From Actinomyces oris (GTDB taxonomy: Bacteria > Actinomycetota > Actinomycetes > Actinomycetales > Actinomycetaceae): DNA of 64,000 nt. The stretch is taken from assembly GCF_001937445.1 (NCBI RefSeq), contig NZ_MSKS01000001.1:1-64000 (forward strand), in the 5' to 3' direction. Made by a program: the position numbers and the translations under genes. Below, in pieces: positions 1 to 8,842 of this stretch. The first letter of the stretch is position 1, and each line of letters opens with the position of its first letter. The notes under the pieces were generated by a model, which ran no database searches, had not been told where the DNA came from, and saw only the letters and a list, made by a program, of their open reading frames with translations.

Positions 1-30
1 CCCCTATGAATAAGCCTCCTGGGATACCGC
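1..30 (+). mobile_element. Terminal fragment of an IS5-family element
   Basis: The first bases (CCCCTATGAATAAGCCTCCT) closely match the right end of the decayed IS at 39266-39285 (CCCCATGAATAGGCCTCCT). In that element the TGA in this motif is the transposase stop codon. The window therefore probably begins just inside the right end of a second copy whose body lies outside. The same sequence, inverted, appears at the left end of the 38.4-kb copy. Confidence 0.6.
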
Positions 31-131
31 ACCCCGAACGAGGTTGAACGTGAGCTCCTGAACTTAACGAAGGCGGCCTGAAGCACAAAACAAGCACTGT
101 CCGAAATACACCCAGCAGTCCAGTCTCATGA

Positions 132-656
132 CTTCTGAGAGTTTCGGATGTCATGACATCTGAGACACTGGTTGGTGGGTTGCCGGGGGACCGTGTGGTA
201 CGTACCACGCCTGATTAGTTCAGCCCCACCCTCGTGCCCGTTGGTCGACTCGGGTTGGGAGGGGGTCCGGGCCCGGAACTGGGCGTTGAATCCCGGTCTC
301 CGGGTCCCTGCGCGGGAGCCGGAAGTGCTCGGCAGGGGAAAGCACGGCAGGCCCCAGGGTGAGGAACCTGGCTCGGCCACCTAGACCCCGCAGAGTCGAT
401 CAGGGCCACGGCCTCGGTGTCCACAGCGCTGACATCAACGAGCCCACCGTCGACGCACCCGGCGAGAATCGTTGGGATGCTGCGGTTCTTCCTCGGCGTG
501 CAGCGCCGATGCAGGGTTAATGTCAGCGCTGTGGACACCGACACCCCGTCACGCCACATCCCTTCGGCCCCACCCTCGCCTCCAGGACCACTGCCTGCCC
601 TGGGCTCCCGCCCGAGCGAGTGCCTCAGAAGCCATGACACCCAAATGTCTCAGAAG
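132..656. mobile_element. MITE-like unit bounded by imperfect terminal inverted repeats
   Basis: The sequence at 132-173 (starting CTTCTGAGAG, containing ATGTCATGAC and CTGAGACACT) resembles the reverse complement of 617-656 (reading CTTCTGAGACATTTGGGTGT on the minus strand, then CATGGCTTCTGAGGCACT). Both arms carry two copies of a CTTCTGAGA/TCTGAGACA-like motif separated by ATGTCATG-type sequence. The roughly 525-bp interior has no credible gene. This layout (long imperfect terminal repeats, no transposase) is what a non-autonomous element or IS deletion derivative looks like. The mobility claim is inference. Confidence 0.45.
416..539. repeat. 24-bp near-perfect inverted repeat with 76-bp loop
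   Basis: Positions 416-439 (GGTGTCCACAGCGCTGACAT then CAAC) and 516-539 are reverse complements with one mismatch in 24. The pair lies inside the possible MITE-like unit at 132-656. Transcribed, it would form a long stem. The AGCGCT core is itself palindromic. No function is apparent. Confidence 0.8.
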
Positions 657-682
657 GAAGTGAGGAGACAACACAGCACCCG

Positions 683-1017
683 GCCACGTATGCGCAGGTC
701 AGAACCGTACGGGGTCGGGCACGCCATCCGATGGGCGGCCTAAAAGTCGCCAAACGTGACTCCCAGGCCTCACAACGCACCGCCGAGGCCCCCACCGAGC
801 CCGCCCGACTCCTGGTGTACGCATTCGTACCTTAAGCTGCCAGGCTCGCCCTGCGAGCGCGGTGTCACTGTGGGCGACTTTTCAGACACACCCCAGGCCG
901 ATGACCATCGCCCTCTGCCACGTATACGCAGGCCAGAGCCATACAGGCCCGGGCGCGCCAACCGATGGACGCCCTAAAAGTCGCCAAACGTGACACCAAG
1001 GCCCACTGCGCACCGCC
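683..1017. repeat. Imperfect direct repeat of about 100 bp, period 234 bp
   Basis: Positions 683-784 and 917-1017 align along their whole length. They share GCCACGTAT.CGCAGG, a CGCCAnCCGATGG block, the exact CTAAAAGTCGCCAAACGTGA core (740-759 and 974-993) and a GCACCGCC end. An inverted, partly diverged copy of the core lies between them at 864-882. Repeated intergenic cassettes next to IS ends suggest remnants of a small element. No gene is visible inside. Confidence 0.7.
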
Positions 1018-1052
1018 AAGAGCGGCCAGGGCTGCAGGACCCGGTGTCGCGG

Positions 1053-2360
1053 TCAAGGCCGGCCAGATACCCAGGCCCTCATGCCCCCGTCGAGGCTGAG
1101 GAGCCGCCCGGTGTAGCTCGCCGCCCTCAGCGCCTCGATGGCCCGGACCGAGCGCACCCCGGCAGCGCACACCACCACCGTCGGCCGGCTCGGGTCGAGT
1201 TCGCCCATCCGTGCCGCCACCTCACGCAGCGGAATGTGCAGCGCGCCCTCCATCGGCTCGAGCGCCACCTCGACGTCCTCACGCACATCCAGCAGCGCCG
1301 GCGGCACATCGCTCTCCAGGAGCCTCCTCAGTTCGGTCGCGGAAACAGCGTCCACCCCTGCCCCTGATGATGACCCCAGGACCTCGCCACCTTCCTGAAT
1401 TCGGCTGGCTGCAGCGGGACCGGACGCGGAACTCTCGGGCTGCCGGCGGGAGTCGCTCCCGGATTCCTGCGGCTGCGCCTCGGCCTCAGGAGTTCGGGGA
1501 ATCACGCAGGCACCAGCCTCCGTGACCAGCGCAGTGATACTCGGGTTCTCCCCGCACACCGGGCAGGCCGGGTTCTTCGCCACCGGAATCTCCCGCAGGT
1601 GCGCCCCCCAGGCGTCGAGCATCGCCAGCCTCCCCAGTAGCGGCTGCCCGCCGCCGATCACCAGCTTGAGCGCCTCGGCGGCCTGCATCGTCCCAATGAT
1701 GCCTGGCAGCACCCCCAGCACCCCCGCCTCCGCACAGGAGGGCACCGAACCCGCGGGCGGCGGAGTGGGGTGCAGGCACCGGTAGCACGGGCCCCGGCGC
1801 GCGTCGAAGACCCCCACTTGCCCGTTGAACCCCAGCACCGCCCCGTGCACCAGCGGTAGCCCCAGCATGACGGCGGCGTCATTGACCAGGTACCGCGTGG
1901 GGAAGTTGTCCGTGCCGTCAATGACCACGTCCCAGCCGCCCAGCAGGTCCCGGGCGTTGGCCGCCGTCAACCGAGTCCGGTGGGCAACGACCTCAACGTC
2001 GGGATTGAGCGCCCTGATCGCCTCGGCCGCCGAGTCCACCTTGGGACGGCCCACGGCGGCCGTGGCATGGATGACCTGGCGTTGCAGGTTGGACACGTCG
2101 ACGTCGTCGTCGTCAATGAGCCCGATCGTCCCCGCCCCGGCGGCCGCCAGGTACAGGGCCGCCGGCGCCCCGAGCCCGCCGGCACCGATGAGCAGGATCC
2201 GGGACGCGCGGATGCGCTGCTGCCCCACGAGCCCCACTTGCGGCACGAGCGCATTGCGGTGGTAGCGCTCCAGCTCATCGCGGCTCAGCGGCTGCAGACG
2301 CTCGCCTGCGATCACCGATTCGCAGACGCCATCGCGATCGCTTCCCTCAACAGCGCTCAT
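1053..2360 (-). CDS. moeB: Adenylyltransferase/sulfurtransferase, ThiF/MoeB family with C-terminal rhodanese domain
   Basis: About 435 residues. The N-terminal two thirds is a ThiF/MoeB E1-like domain: LIGAGGLGAPAALYLAAAG for ATP, then the DDDDVDVSNLQRQ stretch, the zinc pair in CYRC, and CPVCG. The C-terminal 100 residues are a rhodanese domain with the active-site loop CAAGVRS. The protein should adenylate the C-terminal glycine of MoaD (and perhaps ThiS) and pass sulfur to it, as in MoeZ-type enzymes. The ATG at 2360 was chosen because a GGGAGGG Shine-Dalgarno lies just upstream; the ATG five codons earlier overlaps that motif. It is the last gene of the nar-mod-moeB unit, which fits sulfur supply for molybdopterin. 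Several actinobacteria use one such protein for both MoaD and ThiS, so the symbol is by context. Confidence 0.85.
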   Translation of the reverse strand: MSAVEGSDRDGVCESVIAGERLQPLSRDELERYHRNALVPQVGLVGQQRIRASRILLIGAGGLGAPAALYLAAAGAGTIGLIDDDDVDVSNLQRQVIHATAAVGRPKVDSAAEAIRALNPDVEVVAHRTRLTAANARDLLGGWDVVIDGTDNFPTRYLVNDAAVMLGLPLVHGAVLGFNGQVGVFDARRGPCYRCLHPTPPPAGSVPSCAEAGVLGVLPGIIGTMQAAEALKLVIGGGQPLLGRLAMLDAWGAHLREIPVAKNPACPVCGENPSITALVTEAGACVIPRTPEAEAQPQESGSDSRRQPESSASGPAAASRIQEGGEVLGSSSGAGVDAVSATELRRLLESDVPPALLDVREDVEVALEPMEGALHIPLREVAARMGELDPSRPTVVVCAAGVRSVRAIEALRAASYTGRLLSLDGGMRAWVSGRP

Positions 2361-2416
2361 GACGCCCTCCCTCATTCTCGCCCGGTCCTTCTCTCAACGC
2401 CCCGATACTGTAGTTG

Positions 2417-4543
2417 TCAACCTCGGCGGGCCAGGATACGCACCTGCACGGCCTTGATGACGCAGCAGACCTCCCGGCCCTCGGTGATGCCGAGCTCGGC
2501 CACGGCCCCGGCGGTGACCGCCGCCGACAGCCGCTGCCCCTCCTCCAGCTCCAGGCGCACACTCACCAGCGCCCCCGAACGCTCCAGCCCCGTCACCCGG
2601 CCGGTCAGGACGTTGCGGGGACTGCCGTGCGGCGCCTGCCGGTAGAGGGCGACGGCGTCGGGTGGCACCAGCGCAATACCCGGCACCCCGGGGTGCAGTA
2701 CCTCGTCGCGGTCGTCCCGGTGGCTCTGCTCGCCGACCTGCCCGTCAACGGCATCCCCCTGGGGACGGCCACGAACGACCCGCCCCGACGGCAGCCGCAA
2801 CCCCGGAGCCTCGGTGTCGCCGTCGATGACCCCGGTGAGCACGGCTGTCCCCGTCAGGTGGGCGACGAAGTTCGAACGCGGCGCGGACAGGACCCGCGCC
2901 GTCGGCCCCTGCTCCACCACTCGGCCCCGGTCCAGGACGACGACGTCCTCAGCCAGCGCCGTCAGGTCCAGGACGTCATGGGTCACCAGCAGCAGCGTCA
3001 GCCCCTCCTCAGCGCATCGACGCGCCACCAGGCGGCGCATCTCCTGGCGGGCAGTGACGTCCAGGGCGGCCATCGGCTCGTCCAGGACCAGCAGGCGGGG
3101 CCCCGTCGCCAGCGCCCGGGCCAGCGCCACCCGGGCCGCCTGCCCGCCCGAGAGCGCGCCCCCCGAGCGGGAGGCCAGGTGATCGGCCCCGACGGCGGCC
3201 AGCTCGGCTCGGGCCCGACGCGTCGCCTCCGCCCGGCTCACCCCCCGGCAGCGCAGCGCGAACACCACGTTGCCCAGCACGGACATGTGGGTGAAGACGC
3301 CCGGCTCCTGGCTGAGCAGCGCCACCTGGCGCCGCCCCGCCCGCACGAAGCCCCCGGGGCCGTCCAGGACTCGTCCGCCCAGCACGACCTGGCCGTTCTC
3401 GGCGTCCAGCAGGCCGGCCACCACGGAGCAGACCGTCGACTTGCCCGAGCCATTGGGGCCGATGAGCGCCGTCGTGCGACCCGCCTCCACCTCCAGGTCG
3501 ACGACGACGCCGCGCCCCGGCAGCTCGAAGGCCACCTGCAGGTCCTGGCCGCGCCCGCTGCCCCGGGAAGACTCGCCGTCCCGGCTACCCCCGCCCGAGG
3601 CCGAGGCCTGTGCGCCTCGGGGCTCCGACGCAGCGGCGTCGTGGTCCTGGTGCCCCTGGAGCCCGCGGCGGGGCAGTAGGTGGCTGGCGACCCTGCTCCA
3701 GTCGATGTTGGTCGCCCCGACGATGACGAAGGACAGGCCGATGAGCACGGCGGCCAGGGCCAGGGAGGTGGCCGTGTCCTTCTCCCGCTCCAGGTAGATG
3801 GCCAGCGGCATCGTGCGGGTGACACCCTCCTTGGAACCGGCGAAGGCGATGGTCGCCCCGAATTCGCCCAGGCTCCGGCCCAGCGCCAGGGCCGTGCCCC
3901 GAGCCAGAGCCGGCGTTGCCAGCGGCAGCGTCACCTGCGCCAGAACCCTCCACGGGCCGGCACCGAGGCTCCGGGCGGTGACTTCGGCCCGCTTGTCGCG
4001 GCTGCGCAGCGCAGCCTCCAGGGTGACCACCAGGAAAGGCATGGAGACGAACACCTGGGCGATGACCACCGCGGTAGTGGAGAAGGCGATGGGCACCCCC
4101 CACTCCTTCAGGTGCGCCCCCAGCAGGCCGCGGTTCCCCAAGGTGGACAGCAGCGCGATACCGGCCACCACCGGCGGCATCGTCATCGGCAGCACCGCGA
4201 GAATCCGCGCGAACCTCACCCCCGGCCAGCTGCGGGCCAGCAGCAGCGCCAGCGGCACGCCCAGCACCACGCAGACGACCGTGGAGCTCAGACAGGTGCG
4301 GATCGAGAGCCACAGGGCGGCCTGCGCCGACGGCGTCGCCAGCAGCTGGGGGAGCTGCCCCCAGGACACGCGCGTCCCCATCCCCACCAGGGGCAGGACG
4401 ATTGCGCAGCCCCCCAGGATGGCCAGCGCGGTCACGAGGACGGGCAGAGGCGAACGAGCGGCCCGCCCACGCCGAGAAAGGGCGCGGACGGGCCGCCGTA
4501 CCGACTGCTGCGCGGAGCGCGCAGCGGGGGACATCTGGTTCAC
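2417..4543 (-). CDS. modBC: Molybdate ABC transporter, fused permease-ATPase (ModB-ModC)
   Basis: 708 residues if the GTG at 4543 is used; an ATG three codons later is equally possible and neither has a clear Shine-Dalgarno. Residues about 30-280 form a permease domain with five to six hydrophobic segments and the EAA-type loop near 187-207. A Gly/Ser/Asp-rich linker (about 290-335) leads into an ABC ATPase with Walker A GPNGSGKST (362-370), signature LSGGQ, Walker B LLVLDEP and a switch histidine in LVTHD. One or two TOBE/MOP-like oxyanion-binding segments follow at the C-terminus (GRVTGLERSGALVSVRLEL). ModB and ModC are normally separate, so this is a permease-ATPase fusion. It lies just downstream of modA and should import molybdate for the nitrate reductase cofactor. 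Confidence 0.9.
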   Translation of the reverse strand: MNQMSPAARSAQQSVRRPVRALSRRGRAARSPLPVLVTALAILGGCAIVLPLVGMGTRVSWGQLPQLLATPSAQAALWLSIRTCLSSTVVCVVLGVPLALLLARSWPGVRFARILAVLPMTMPPVVAGIALLSTLGNRGLLGAHLKEWGVPIAFSTTAVVIAQVFVSMPFLVVTLEAALRSRDKRAEVTARSLGAGPWRVLAQVTLPLATPALARGTALALGRSLGEFGATIAFAGSKEGVTRTMPLAIYLEREKDTATSLALAAVLIGLSFVIVGATNIDWSRVASHLLPRRGLQGHQDHDAAASEPRGAQASASGGGSRDGESSRGSGRGQDLQVAFELPGRGVVVDLEVEAGRTTALIGPNGSGKSTVCSVVAGLLDAENGQVVLGGRVLDGPGGFVRAGRRQVALLSQEPGVFTHMSVLGNVVFALRCRGVSRAEATRRARAELAAVGADHLASRSGGALSGGQAARVALARALATGPRLLVLDEPMAALDVTARQEMRRLVARRCAEEGLTLLLVTHDVLDLTALAEDVVVLDRGRVVEQGPTARVLSAPRSNFVAHLTGTAVLTGVIDGDTEAPGLRLPSGRVVRGRPQGDAVDGQVGEQSHRDDRDEVLHPGVPGIALVPPDAVALYRQAPHGSPRNVLTGRVTGLERSGALVSVRLELEEGQRLSAAVTAGAVAELGITEGREVCCVIKAVQVRILARRG

Positions 4544-4585
4544 AGACTCATGTTTACCAGGCCAGCGAGTCAGGCCAGCGAGCCG

Positions 4586-5572
4586 TCACGGAGCAGTGGT
4601 CTGCGCGGTGGGCTTGTTCGCCTCCGGGACGGACGATCCCTCAGCGGTCGCGGCCTGGGACGGGGCGGCGCTGGCCTCGGAACTGGCCCCGGCGCTCGCC
4701 GCCGCACTGCCCGGGGTAGCGCCCCCGGCGCTGGGGCTCGCCCCGGCAGTGGTGCTGCCGGGCTTCCCGAAACCGTACTTGGCCAAGATTTCCTGGCCGG
4801 CCTTGCCGGTGACGGCGTCGATGAAGACCTGGGCCCCCGCAGGGTTCTCAGGCTTGGCCGTCGGGGCGATCGGGTAGTGGTTGACGACGCCGCCGTCAGG
4901 AATGTTGATCTTGTCCGCCTTGTCCTTGGCGGCCGCAGCGTCGGTGGTGTAGACGATGCCGGCGTCGGCCTCACCGGACTCGACCTTGCCGCGCACATCG
5001 GTCACCTTCTGCTCCTCGGAGACCGGGTTGAGGGTGACGCCCAGGGCGTTGGCAAGCTTCTTGGTGGCCTCACCGCAGGGCACCTCGGGGGCGCAGATGA
5101 CCAGGTTGGCGCCGTCCAGCGACGAGTCCAGCCCGGTGATCTTCTTGGGGTTGCCCTTGGGGACGATGAGGGTCAGGACGTTGGTGGCGAACTCGGTCTG
5201 GCTCCCGACCAGCTTCTGGTCCGCAGCGGTCTTCATCGTGGAGTTGTTGGCCGTGGCCAGGACGTCGGCGCTGTTGCCACCCGCCAGGGAGGACACCAGG
5301 TCCTGGGAGCCCTGGAAGTCGAAGGTGACGTCCAGGCCGGGGTTGTCCTTCTCCACGGTCTTCTCGATCTCCTCGAAGGCCCCCTGGAGGGAGGCCGCTG
5401 CCAGGACCGTGACCTTGCCGGTGGCCTTCTGCGGGGCACCTGAGCCGCTCGCGGAGGCGGCGCCCGAAGCGGCGCCGGTGGAGCTGTTGGAGGCGGAGCC
5501 GCCGCACGCGGCCAGACAGACGGCGGAGAGCAGGCTGACGGCGGCGATGGCCGCACGACGAGTGATACCCAT
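4586..5572 (-). CDS. modA: Molybdate-binding lipoprotein ModA
   Basis: About 328 residues. The N-terminus is a lipoprotein signal (MGITRRAAIAA..., lipobox LAAC followed by GG), so the mature protein should be anchored outside the membrane. The body carries ModA hallmarks: VLAAASLQGAFEEI near the N-terminus, DFQGSQDLVSSLAGG, ADVLATANNSTM, VPKGNP and GEADAGIVYTTDA. The ATG at 5572 is chosen because AAAGGA lies eight bases upstream; a longer GTG start lacks this. After the family core ends near KYGFGKPG there is an unusual 55-60-residue Ala/Ser/Thr/Pro-rich tail with no domain. It sits 33 bp after narI, suggesting co-transcription with the nitrate reductase genes. Confidence 0.9.
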   Translation of the reverse strand: MGITRRAAIAAVSLLSAVCLAACGGSASNSSTGAASGAASASGSGAPQKATGKVTVLAAASLQGAFEEIEKTVEKDNPGLDVTFDFQGSQDLVSSLAGGNSADVLATANNSTMKTAADQKLVGSQTEFATNVLTLIVPKGNPKKITGLDSSLDGANLVICAPEVPCGEATKKLANALGVTLNPVSEEQKVTDVRGKVESGEADAGIVYTTDAAAAKDKADKINIPDGGVVNHYPIAPTAKPENPAGAQVFIDAVTGKAGQEILAKYGFGKPGSTTAGASPSAGGATPGSAAASAGASSEASAAPSQAATAEGSSVPEANKPTAQTTAP

Positions 5573-5605
5573 ATGTGTTGTCCTTTCGGAGCGGGGCAAC
5601 CGGGA

Positions 5606-6394
5606 TCAGGCGCCCTGAGAAGGAGTGACGTCGTTGGCTCCCTGGTTGCCGGTGCCCTGGGTCCGTACCGGGGTCCAGCCGCGGGAGGCCCGGGCAGTGG
5701 AAGTGGCCCCCTCGCGCGAACGGTAGACCACGTAGGGGCGGGTCACGTAGCCCACGGGTGCGGAGACCGCGTGAACCAGGCGGGTGAAGGGCCAGGTCGC
5801 CAGGAGCAGGAAGCCCGCGATGACGTGGAGCTTGAAGGAGACCGGCACGTCAGCCATGAGCTCGGGACGCGGCTGGAGGACCAGCACCGAGCGCAGCCAG
5901 GGGCTGATCGTCTCGCGGTAGTCGTAGCCGTGGGCGTCGGCGAGCTGGTTGAGGACCGTGGCCGCCGAGCCCAGCAGGATCGGCACGATGAGGAAGCAGT
6001 ACGTGACCAGATCGTTGCGGGTGGTGGCCAGGCGCACGCTCTTGACGACGATGCGCCGGTAGATGAGTCCGGCCAGGCCCACGATCGTCAGGATGGCCGC
6101 GAAGGATCCCAGGTAGGTGGCGCCCAGGTGGTACATGTGCTCGGAGACGCCCAGCATCTCAGTGACGTCCTTGGGCACCAGGAGCCCGACGACGTGACCG
6201 GCCATCACCATGAGGAAGCCCAGGTGGAACAGGGGGGAGGCCAGGCGCAGGATGCGGGACTCGTTCCACTGCGAGGAGCGGGAGGTCCAGCCGAACTGGT
6301 CGGTGCGCCACCGCCAGATCATGCCTGTCACCAGCAGCACCAGGCTGGCGTAGGGCAGGGCCACCCACATGAGGTTCTGCTGAATCGGGCTCAT
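5606..6394 (-). CDS. narI: Respiratory nitrate reductase, gamma (cytochrome b) subunit
   Basis: 262 residues with five hydrophobic segments, typical of NarI. The two b-type haems of E. coli NarI are held by His56, His66, His187 and His205. The corresponding histidines here are H57 and H67 (HLGFLMVMAGH) and H190 and H208 (KLHVIAGFLL...LVHAV), with almost identical spacing. The subunit takes electrons from menaquinol and passes them to NarH. The start codon overlaps the narJ stop by four bases (ATGA), implying translational coupling. A polar C-terminal tail of about 40 residues follows the last helix. Confidence 0.95.
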   Translation of the reverse strand: MSPIQQNLMWVALPYASLVLLVTGMIWRWRTDQFGWTSRSSQWNESRILRLASPLFHLGFLMVMAGHVVGLLVPKDVTEMLGVSEHMYHLGATYLGSFAAILTIVGLAGLIYRRIVVKSVRLATTRNDLVTYCFLIVPILLGSAATVLNQLADAHGYDYRETISPWLRSVLVLQPRPELMADVPVSFKLHVIAGFLLLATWPFTRLVHAVSAPVGYVTRPYVVYRSREGATSTARASRGWTPVRTQGTGNQGANDVTPSQGA

Positions 6395-7158
6395 GTCATG
6401 CTCTCCTGGCTGCTCGTGAAGGGGGAAGGGTCGGCGACTGGTACCGAGCCCGGCACGGCGGGTGCGCCGGACAGGCTCGGGTTGCGCACGGGAATGGTCG
6501 GGAAGGGCAGGGTGTCGGTGACACCGACGGTCTCGGTGGGCGGCCCGGCCGCCACGAGGGCGCGCACGCGCTCGGCGGTGGCCTCGTCGATCTGCGGCAG
6601 GGTCATGGAGACGGCCTCCACCAGCCCCGCGTAGGGGGAGGCGGCGTCGGTCAGGGCGCTGCGCAGCACCTCGATGCCCTCGCGGTGGGAGGACAGGAGC
6701 GTGCCGGCCACCTCGTCGCCGCTGCGCGCGGACAGCTCGAGGACCACCGGCAGGTAGTCGGGCAGTTCGTCGGCGGCCATCTCGTAGCCGGCCGCCGCCA
6801 GTGCCTGTTTGAAGGCCAGCAGCGCGGCGCCCCGGTGCCGGGTGTCACCCACCGTGTAGTACGTCAGGTACAGGCAGCAGCGCCGACGTCGGTCGAAGAC
6901 CTCCACGTAGTGCTCGGCCATGGCCCGCTCGCCGCGGCGGCGCGCCTGAGCGATGAACTCCTCCAGGAGGACGGCCACCTCCGCCGGCAGCGTGGCCAGC
7001 TCGGCCTCGACGGCGTTCAGACGCGTCTCCAAAGTCCCCTCAGCCGGGTAGTCCAGCAGCAGCGAGGCCGCCATGTGCACGGTGGCTCGCTGAGAGGGCG
7101 TCAGGTGCACCTCGGCGGGTTTCTCAAGAACCCGGGGGGCGCGAACGAAGGAGACCAT
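6391..7158 (-). CDS. narJ: Nitrate reductase assembly chaperone NarJ
   Basis: 255 residues from the ATG at 7158, one base past the narH stop; a longer upstream frame would overlap narH and is rejected. The protein belongs to the NarJ/NarW (TorD-like) chaperones: mostly helical, with ASLLLDYP near the N-terminus and the family's central YxxxFDRRRRCCLYLTYY and DELPDYLPVVLEL motifs. It assists insertion of the molybdenum cofactor and iron-sulfur clusters into NarG before membrane docking. The gene order G-H-J-I is the standard one. The last 40 residues are Pro/Val/Gly-rich and less conserved. Confidence 0.93.
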   Translation of the reverse strand: MVSFVRAPRVLEKPAEVHLTPSQRATVHMAASLLLDYPAEGTLETRLNAVEAELATLPAEVAVLLEEFIAQARRRGERAMAEHYVEVFDRRRRCCLYLTYYTVGDTRHRGAALLAFKQALAAAGYEMAADELPDYLPVVLELSARSGDEVAGTLLSSHREGIEVLRSALTDAASPYAGLVEAVSMTLPQIDEATAERVRALVAAGPPTETVGVTDTLPFPTIPVRNPSLSGAPAVPGSVPVADPSPFTSSQESMT

Positions 7159-7159
7159 C

Positions 7160-8842
7160 TCAGAGGTCCCTGGGGGCCGCGACCGCAGGGCCGGTCGAGG
7201 AGCCGGCCGCCTGGGTCTGACCCACCGGCTCAGGCACACCGACCGGCGTCATGCCCGGGCCGGCGGCAGGCACCGGCTCGCGGCGCACGGTCGGCAGCGG
7301 CAGGCTCACCGGGCCGCCGCTCATAGCTCCGCCACCGCCCTGGCCGTGGAAGGAGGCGACGTCGGGGTGGCACCCGGCCGGGGCCCCCTCACCCAGGAGG
7401 GTCTTGACGTCGTTGCCCATGGACTTCATGCCGCGGGGGACCTCGGGCTTGGTGGTGGGGATGACGTAGCGGTCGTCGTACTTGGCGATGGCCAGCAGGC
7501 GGTACATGGCCTCCAGCTTCTTGCCGTCCAGGCCCACGGCGGCGGCGATGGCCGGGTCGGGCTCGCGGCCCAGGCGCACGTCGCGCATGTGGGAGCGCAT
7601 CGCGGCCAGTCGCCGCAGCACGAGCTCGACCGTGTTGGTCTCACCGGCCGTGAACAGGCCCGCCAGGTACTCCAGCGGAATGCGCATGTCGGAGACGGCG
7701 GTGAGCAGCACCTTGTAGTTCTCGCCGTCCAGGCCGGCGGCCGCGACCTCGTCGACGACCGGGGAGAGCGGCGGGATGTACCAGACCATCGGCATGGTGC
7801 GGTACTCGGGGTGCAGGGGCAGGGCCACCTCGTAGGTGTCGATGAGGTCCCAGACGGGGGAGGCCTGGGCCGCCTCGATCCAGTTGTCCGGGACGCCCTC
7901 GGCGCGCGCGCCCGCCACGACCTCGGGATCGTGGGGGTTGAGGAGGATTTCGCGCTGGGCCATGTACAGGTCCTGCGGGTCCTTGACGGCGGCGGCCTGC
8001 GAGACGCGATCGGCGTCGTAGAGGAGGACGCCCAGGTAGCGCAGGCGGCCCACGCAGGTCTCCGAGCACACGGTGGGCTGGCCGACCTCCAGGCGCGGGT
8101 AGCACAGGGTGCATTTCTCGGCCTTGCCGGTGGCGTGGTTGAAGTAGACCTTCTTGTAGGGGCAGGCCGACACGCACATGCGCCAGCCGCGGCAGGCGTC
8201 CTGGTCCACCAGGACGATGCCGTCCTCGGTGCGCTTGTACATGGCGCCCGACGGGCAGGCGGACACGCAGGTGGGGTTGAGGCAGTGCTCGCAGATGCGC
8301 GGCAGGTAGAACATGAAGGCCGACTCGATGTCGGTGCGCACCTTCGTGCTCATCGCCTCGATGATCGGGTCCTGCTGGAGGGTCTCCATGGAGCCGCCCA
8401 GGTCGTCGTCCCAGTTGGGACCCCACTTGATGGTGGGCATGTACTCGCCGGTCAGCTGGCTCTTGGCGCGCGCCACCGGAATTGCCGGGGAGTCCTTGGG
8501 GGCCGAGAGCAGACGGTCGTACTCGTAGGTCCACGGCTCGTAGTAGTCCTCGACCGTGGGCATCTCCGGGTTGGCGAAGATATTGGCCAGGCGGCGCAGA
8601 CGCCCGCCCGAGCGGGGCCGCAGGCGGCCCGAGGCGGTGCGCTCCCAGCCGCCGCGCCAGGTGTCCTGGTCCTCCCAACCCTTGGGGTAGCCGACACCCG
8701 GGCGGGTCTCGACGTTGTTGAACCACATGTACTCGGTGCCCTCGCGGTTGGTCCAGGCCTGCTTGCAGGTCACTGAACAGGTGTGGCAGCCGATGCACTT
8801 GTCGAGGTTCATCACCATTGCGATCTGGGCCATGACCTTCAT
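7160..8842 (-). CDS. narH: Respiratory nitrate reductase, beta (iron-sulfur) subunit
   Basis: 560 residues. Four cysteine clusters are visible in the family order: CIGCHTCSVTCKQAW near the N-terminus, CEHCLNPTCVSACPSGA, CRGWRMCVSACPYKK and a CTLC...CSETC group. The Trp in CRGWRMC replaces a cysteine, which marks the NarH [3Fe-4S] centre. NarH wires NarI to NarG on the cytoplasmic face. A strong AGGAGGTGA ribosome binding site lies inside the end of narG, and the ATG shares one base with the narG stop (TGATG). The C-terminal 60-70 residues are a Gly/Pro/Val-rich extension. Confidence 0.96.
   Translation of the reverse strand: MKVMAQIAMVMNLDKCIGCHTCSVTCKQAWTNREGTEYMWFNNVETRPGVGYPKGWEDQDTWRGGWERTASGRLRPRSGGRLRRLANIFANPEMPTVEDYYEPWTYEYDRLLSAPKDSPAIPVARAKSQLTGEYMPTIKWGPNWDDDLGGSMETLQQDPIIEAMSTKVRTDIESAFMFYLPRICEHCLNPTCVSACPSGAMYKRTEDGIVLVDQDACRGWRMCVSACPYKKVYFNHATGKAEKCTLCYPRLEVGQPTVCSETCVGRLRYLGVLLYDADRVSQAAAVKDPQDLYMAQREILLNPHDPEVVAGARAEGVPDNWIEAAQASPVWDLIDTYEVALPLHPEYRTMPMVWYIPPLSPVVDEVAAAGLDGENYKVLLTAVSDMRIPLEYLAGLFTAGETNTVELVLRRLAAMRSHMRDVRLGREPDPAIAAAVGLDGKKLEAMYRLLAIAKYDDRYVIPTTKPEVPRGMKSMGNDVKTLLGEGAPAGCHPDVASFHGQGGGGAMSGGPVSLPLPTVRREPVPAAGPGMTPVGVPEPVGQTQAAGSSTGPAVAAPRDL

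Larger units (their letters stand above)
31..1052. other. About 1 kb without a credible gene, rich in repeats
   Basis: The short open frames here overlap on both strands and show no recognisable domain, consistent start or ribosome binding site. The stretch instead contains the inverted and direct repeats described separately. It lies downstream of the moeB stop codon and beside an IS end, so it looks like a landing zone for mobile elements rather than coding DNA. Confidence 0.6.

Noticed and set aside
3680-5443. Long open frame antisense to modBC/modA
   Set aside because: Low-complexity Gln/Arg/Gly composition, no start signal, and it crosses two well-supported genes.
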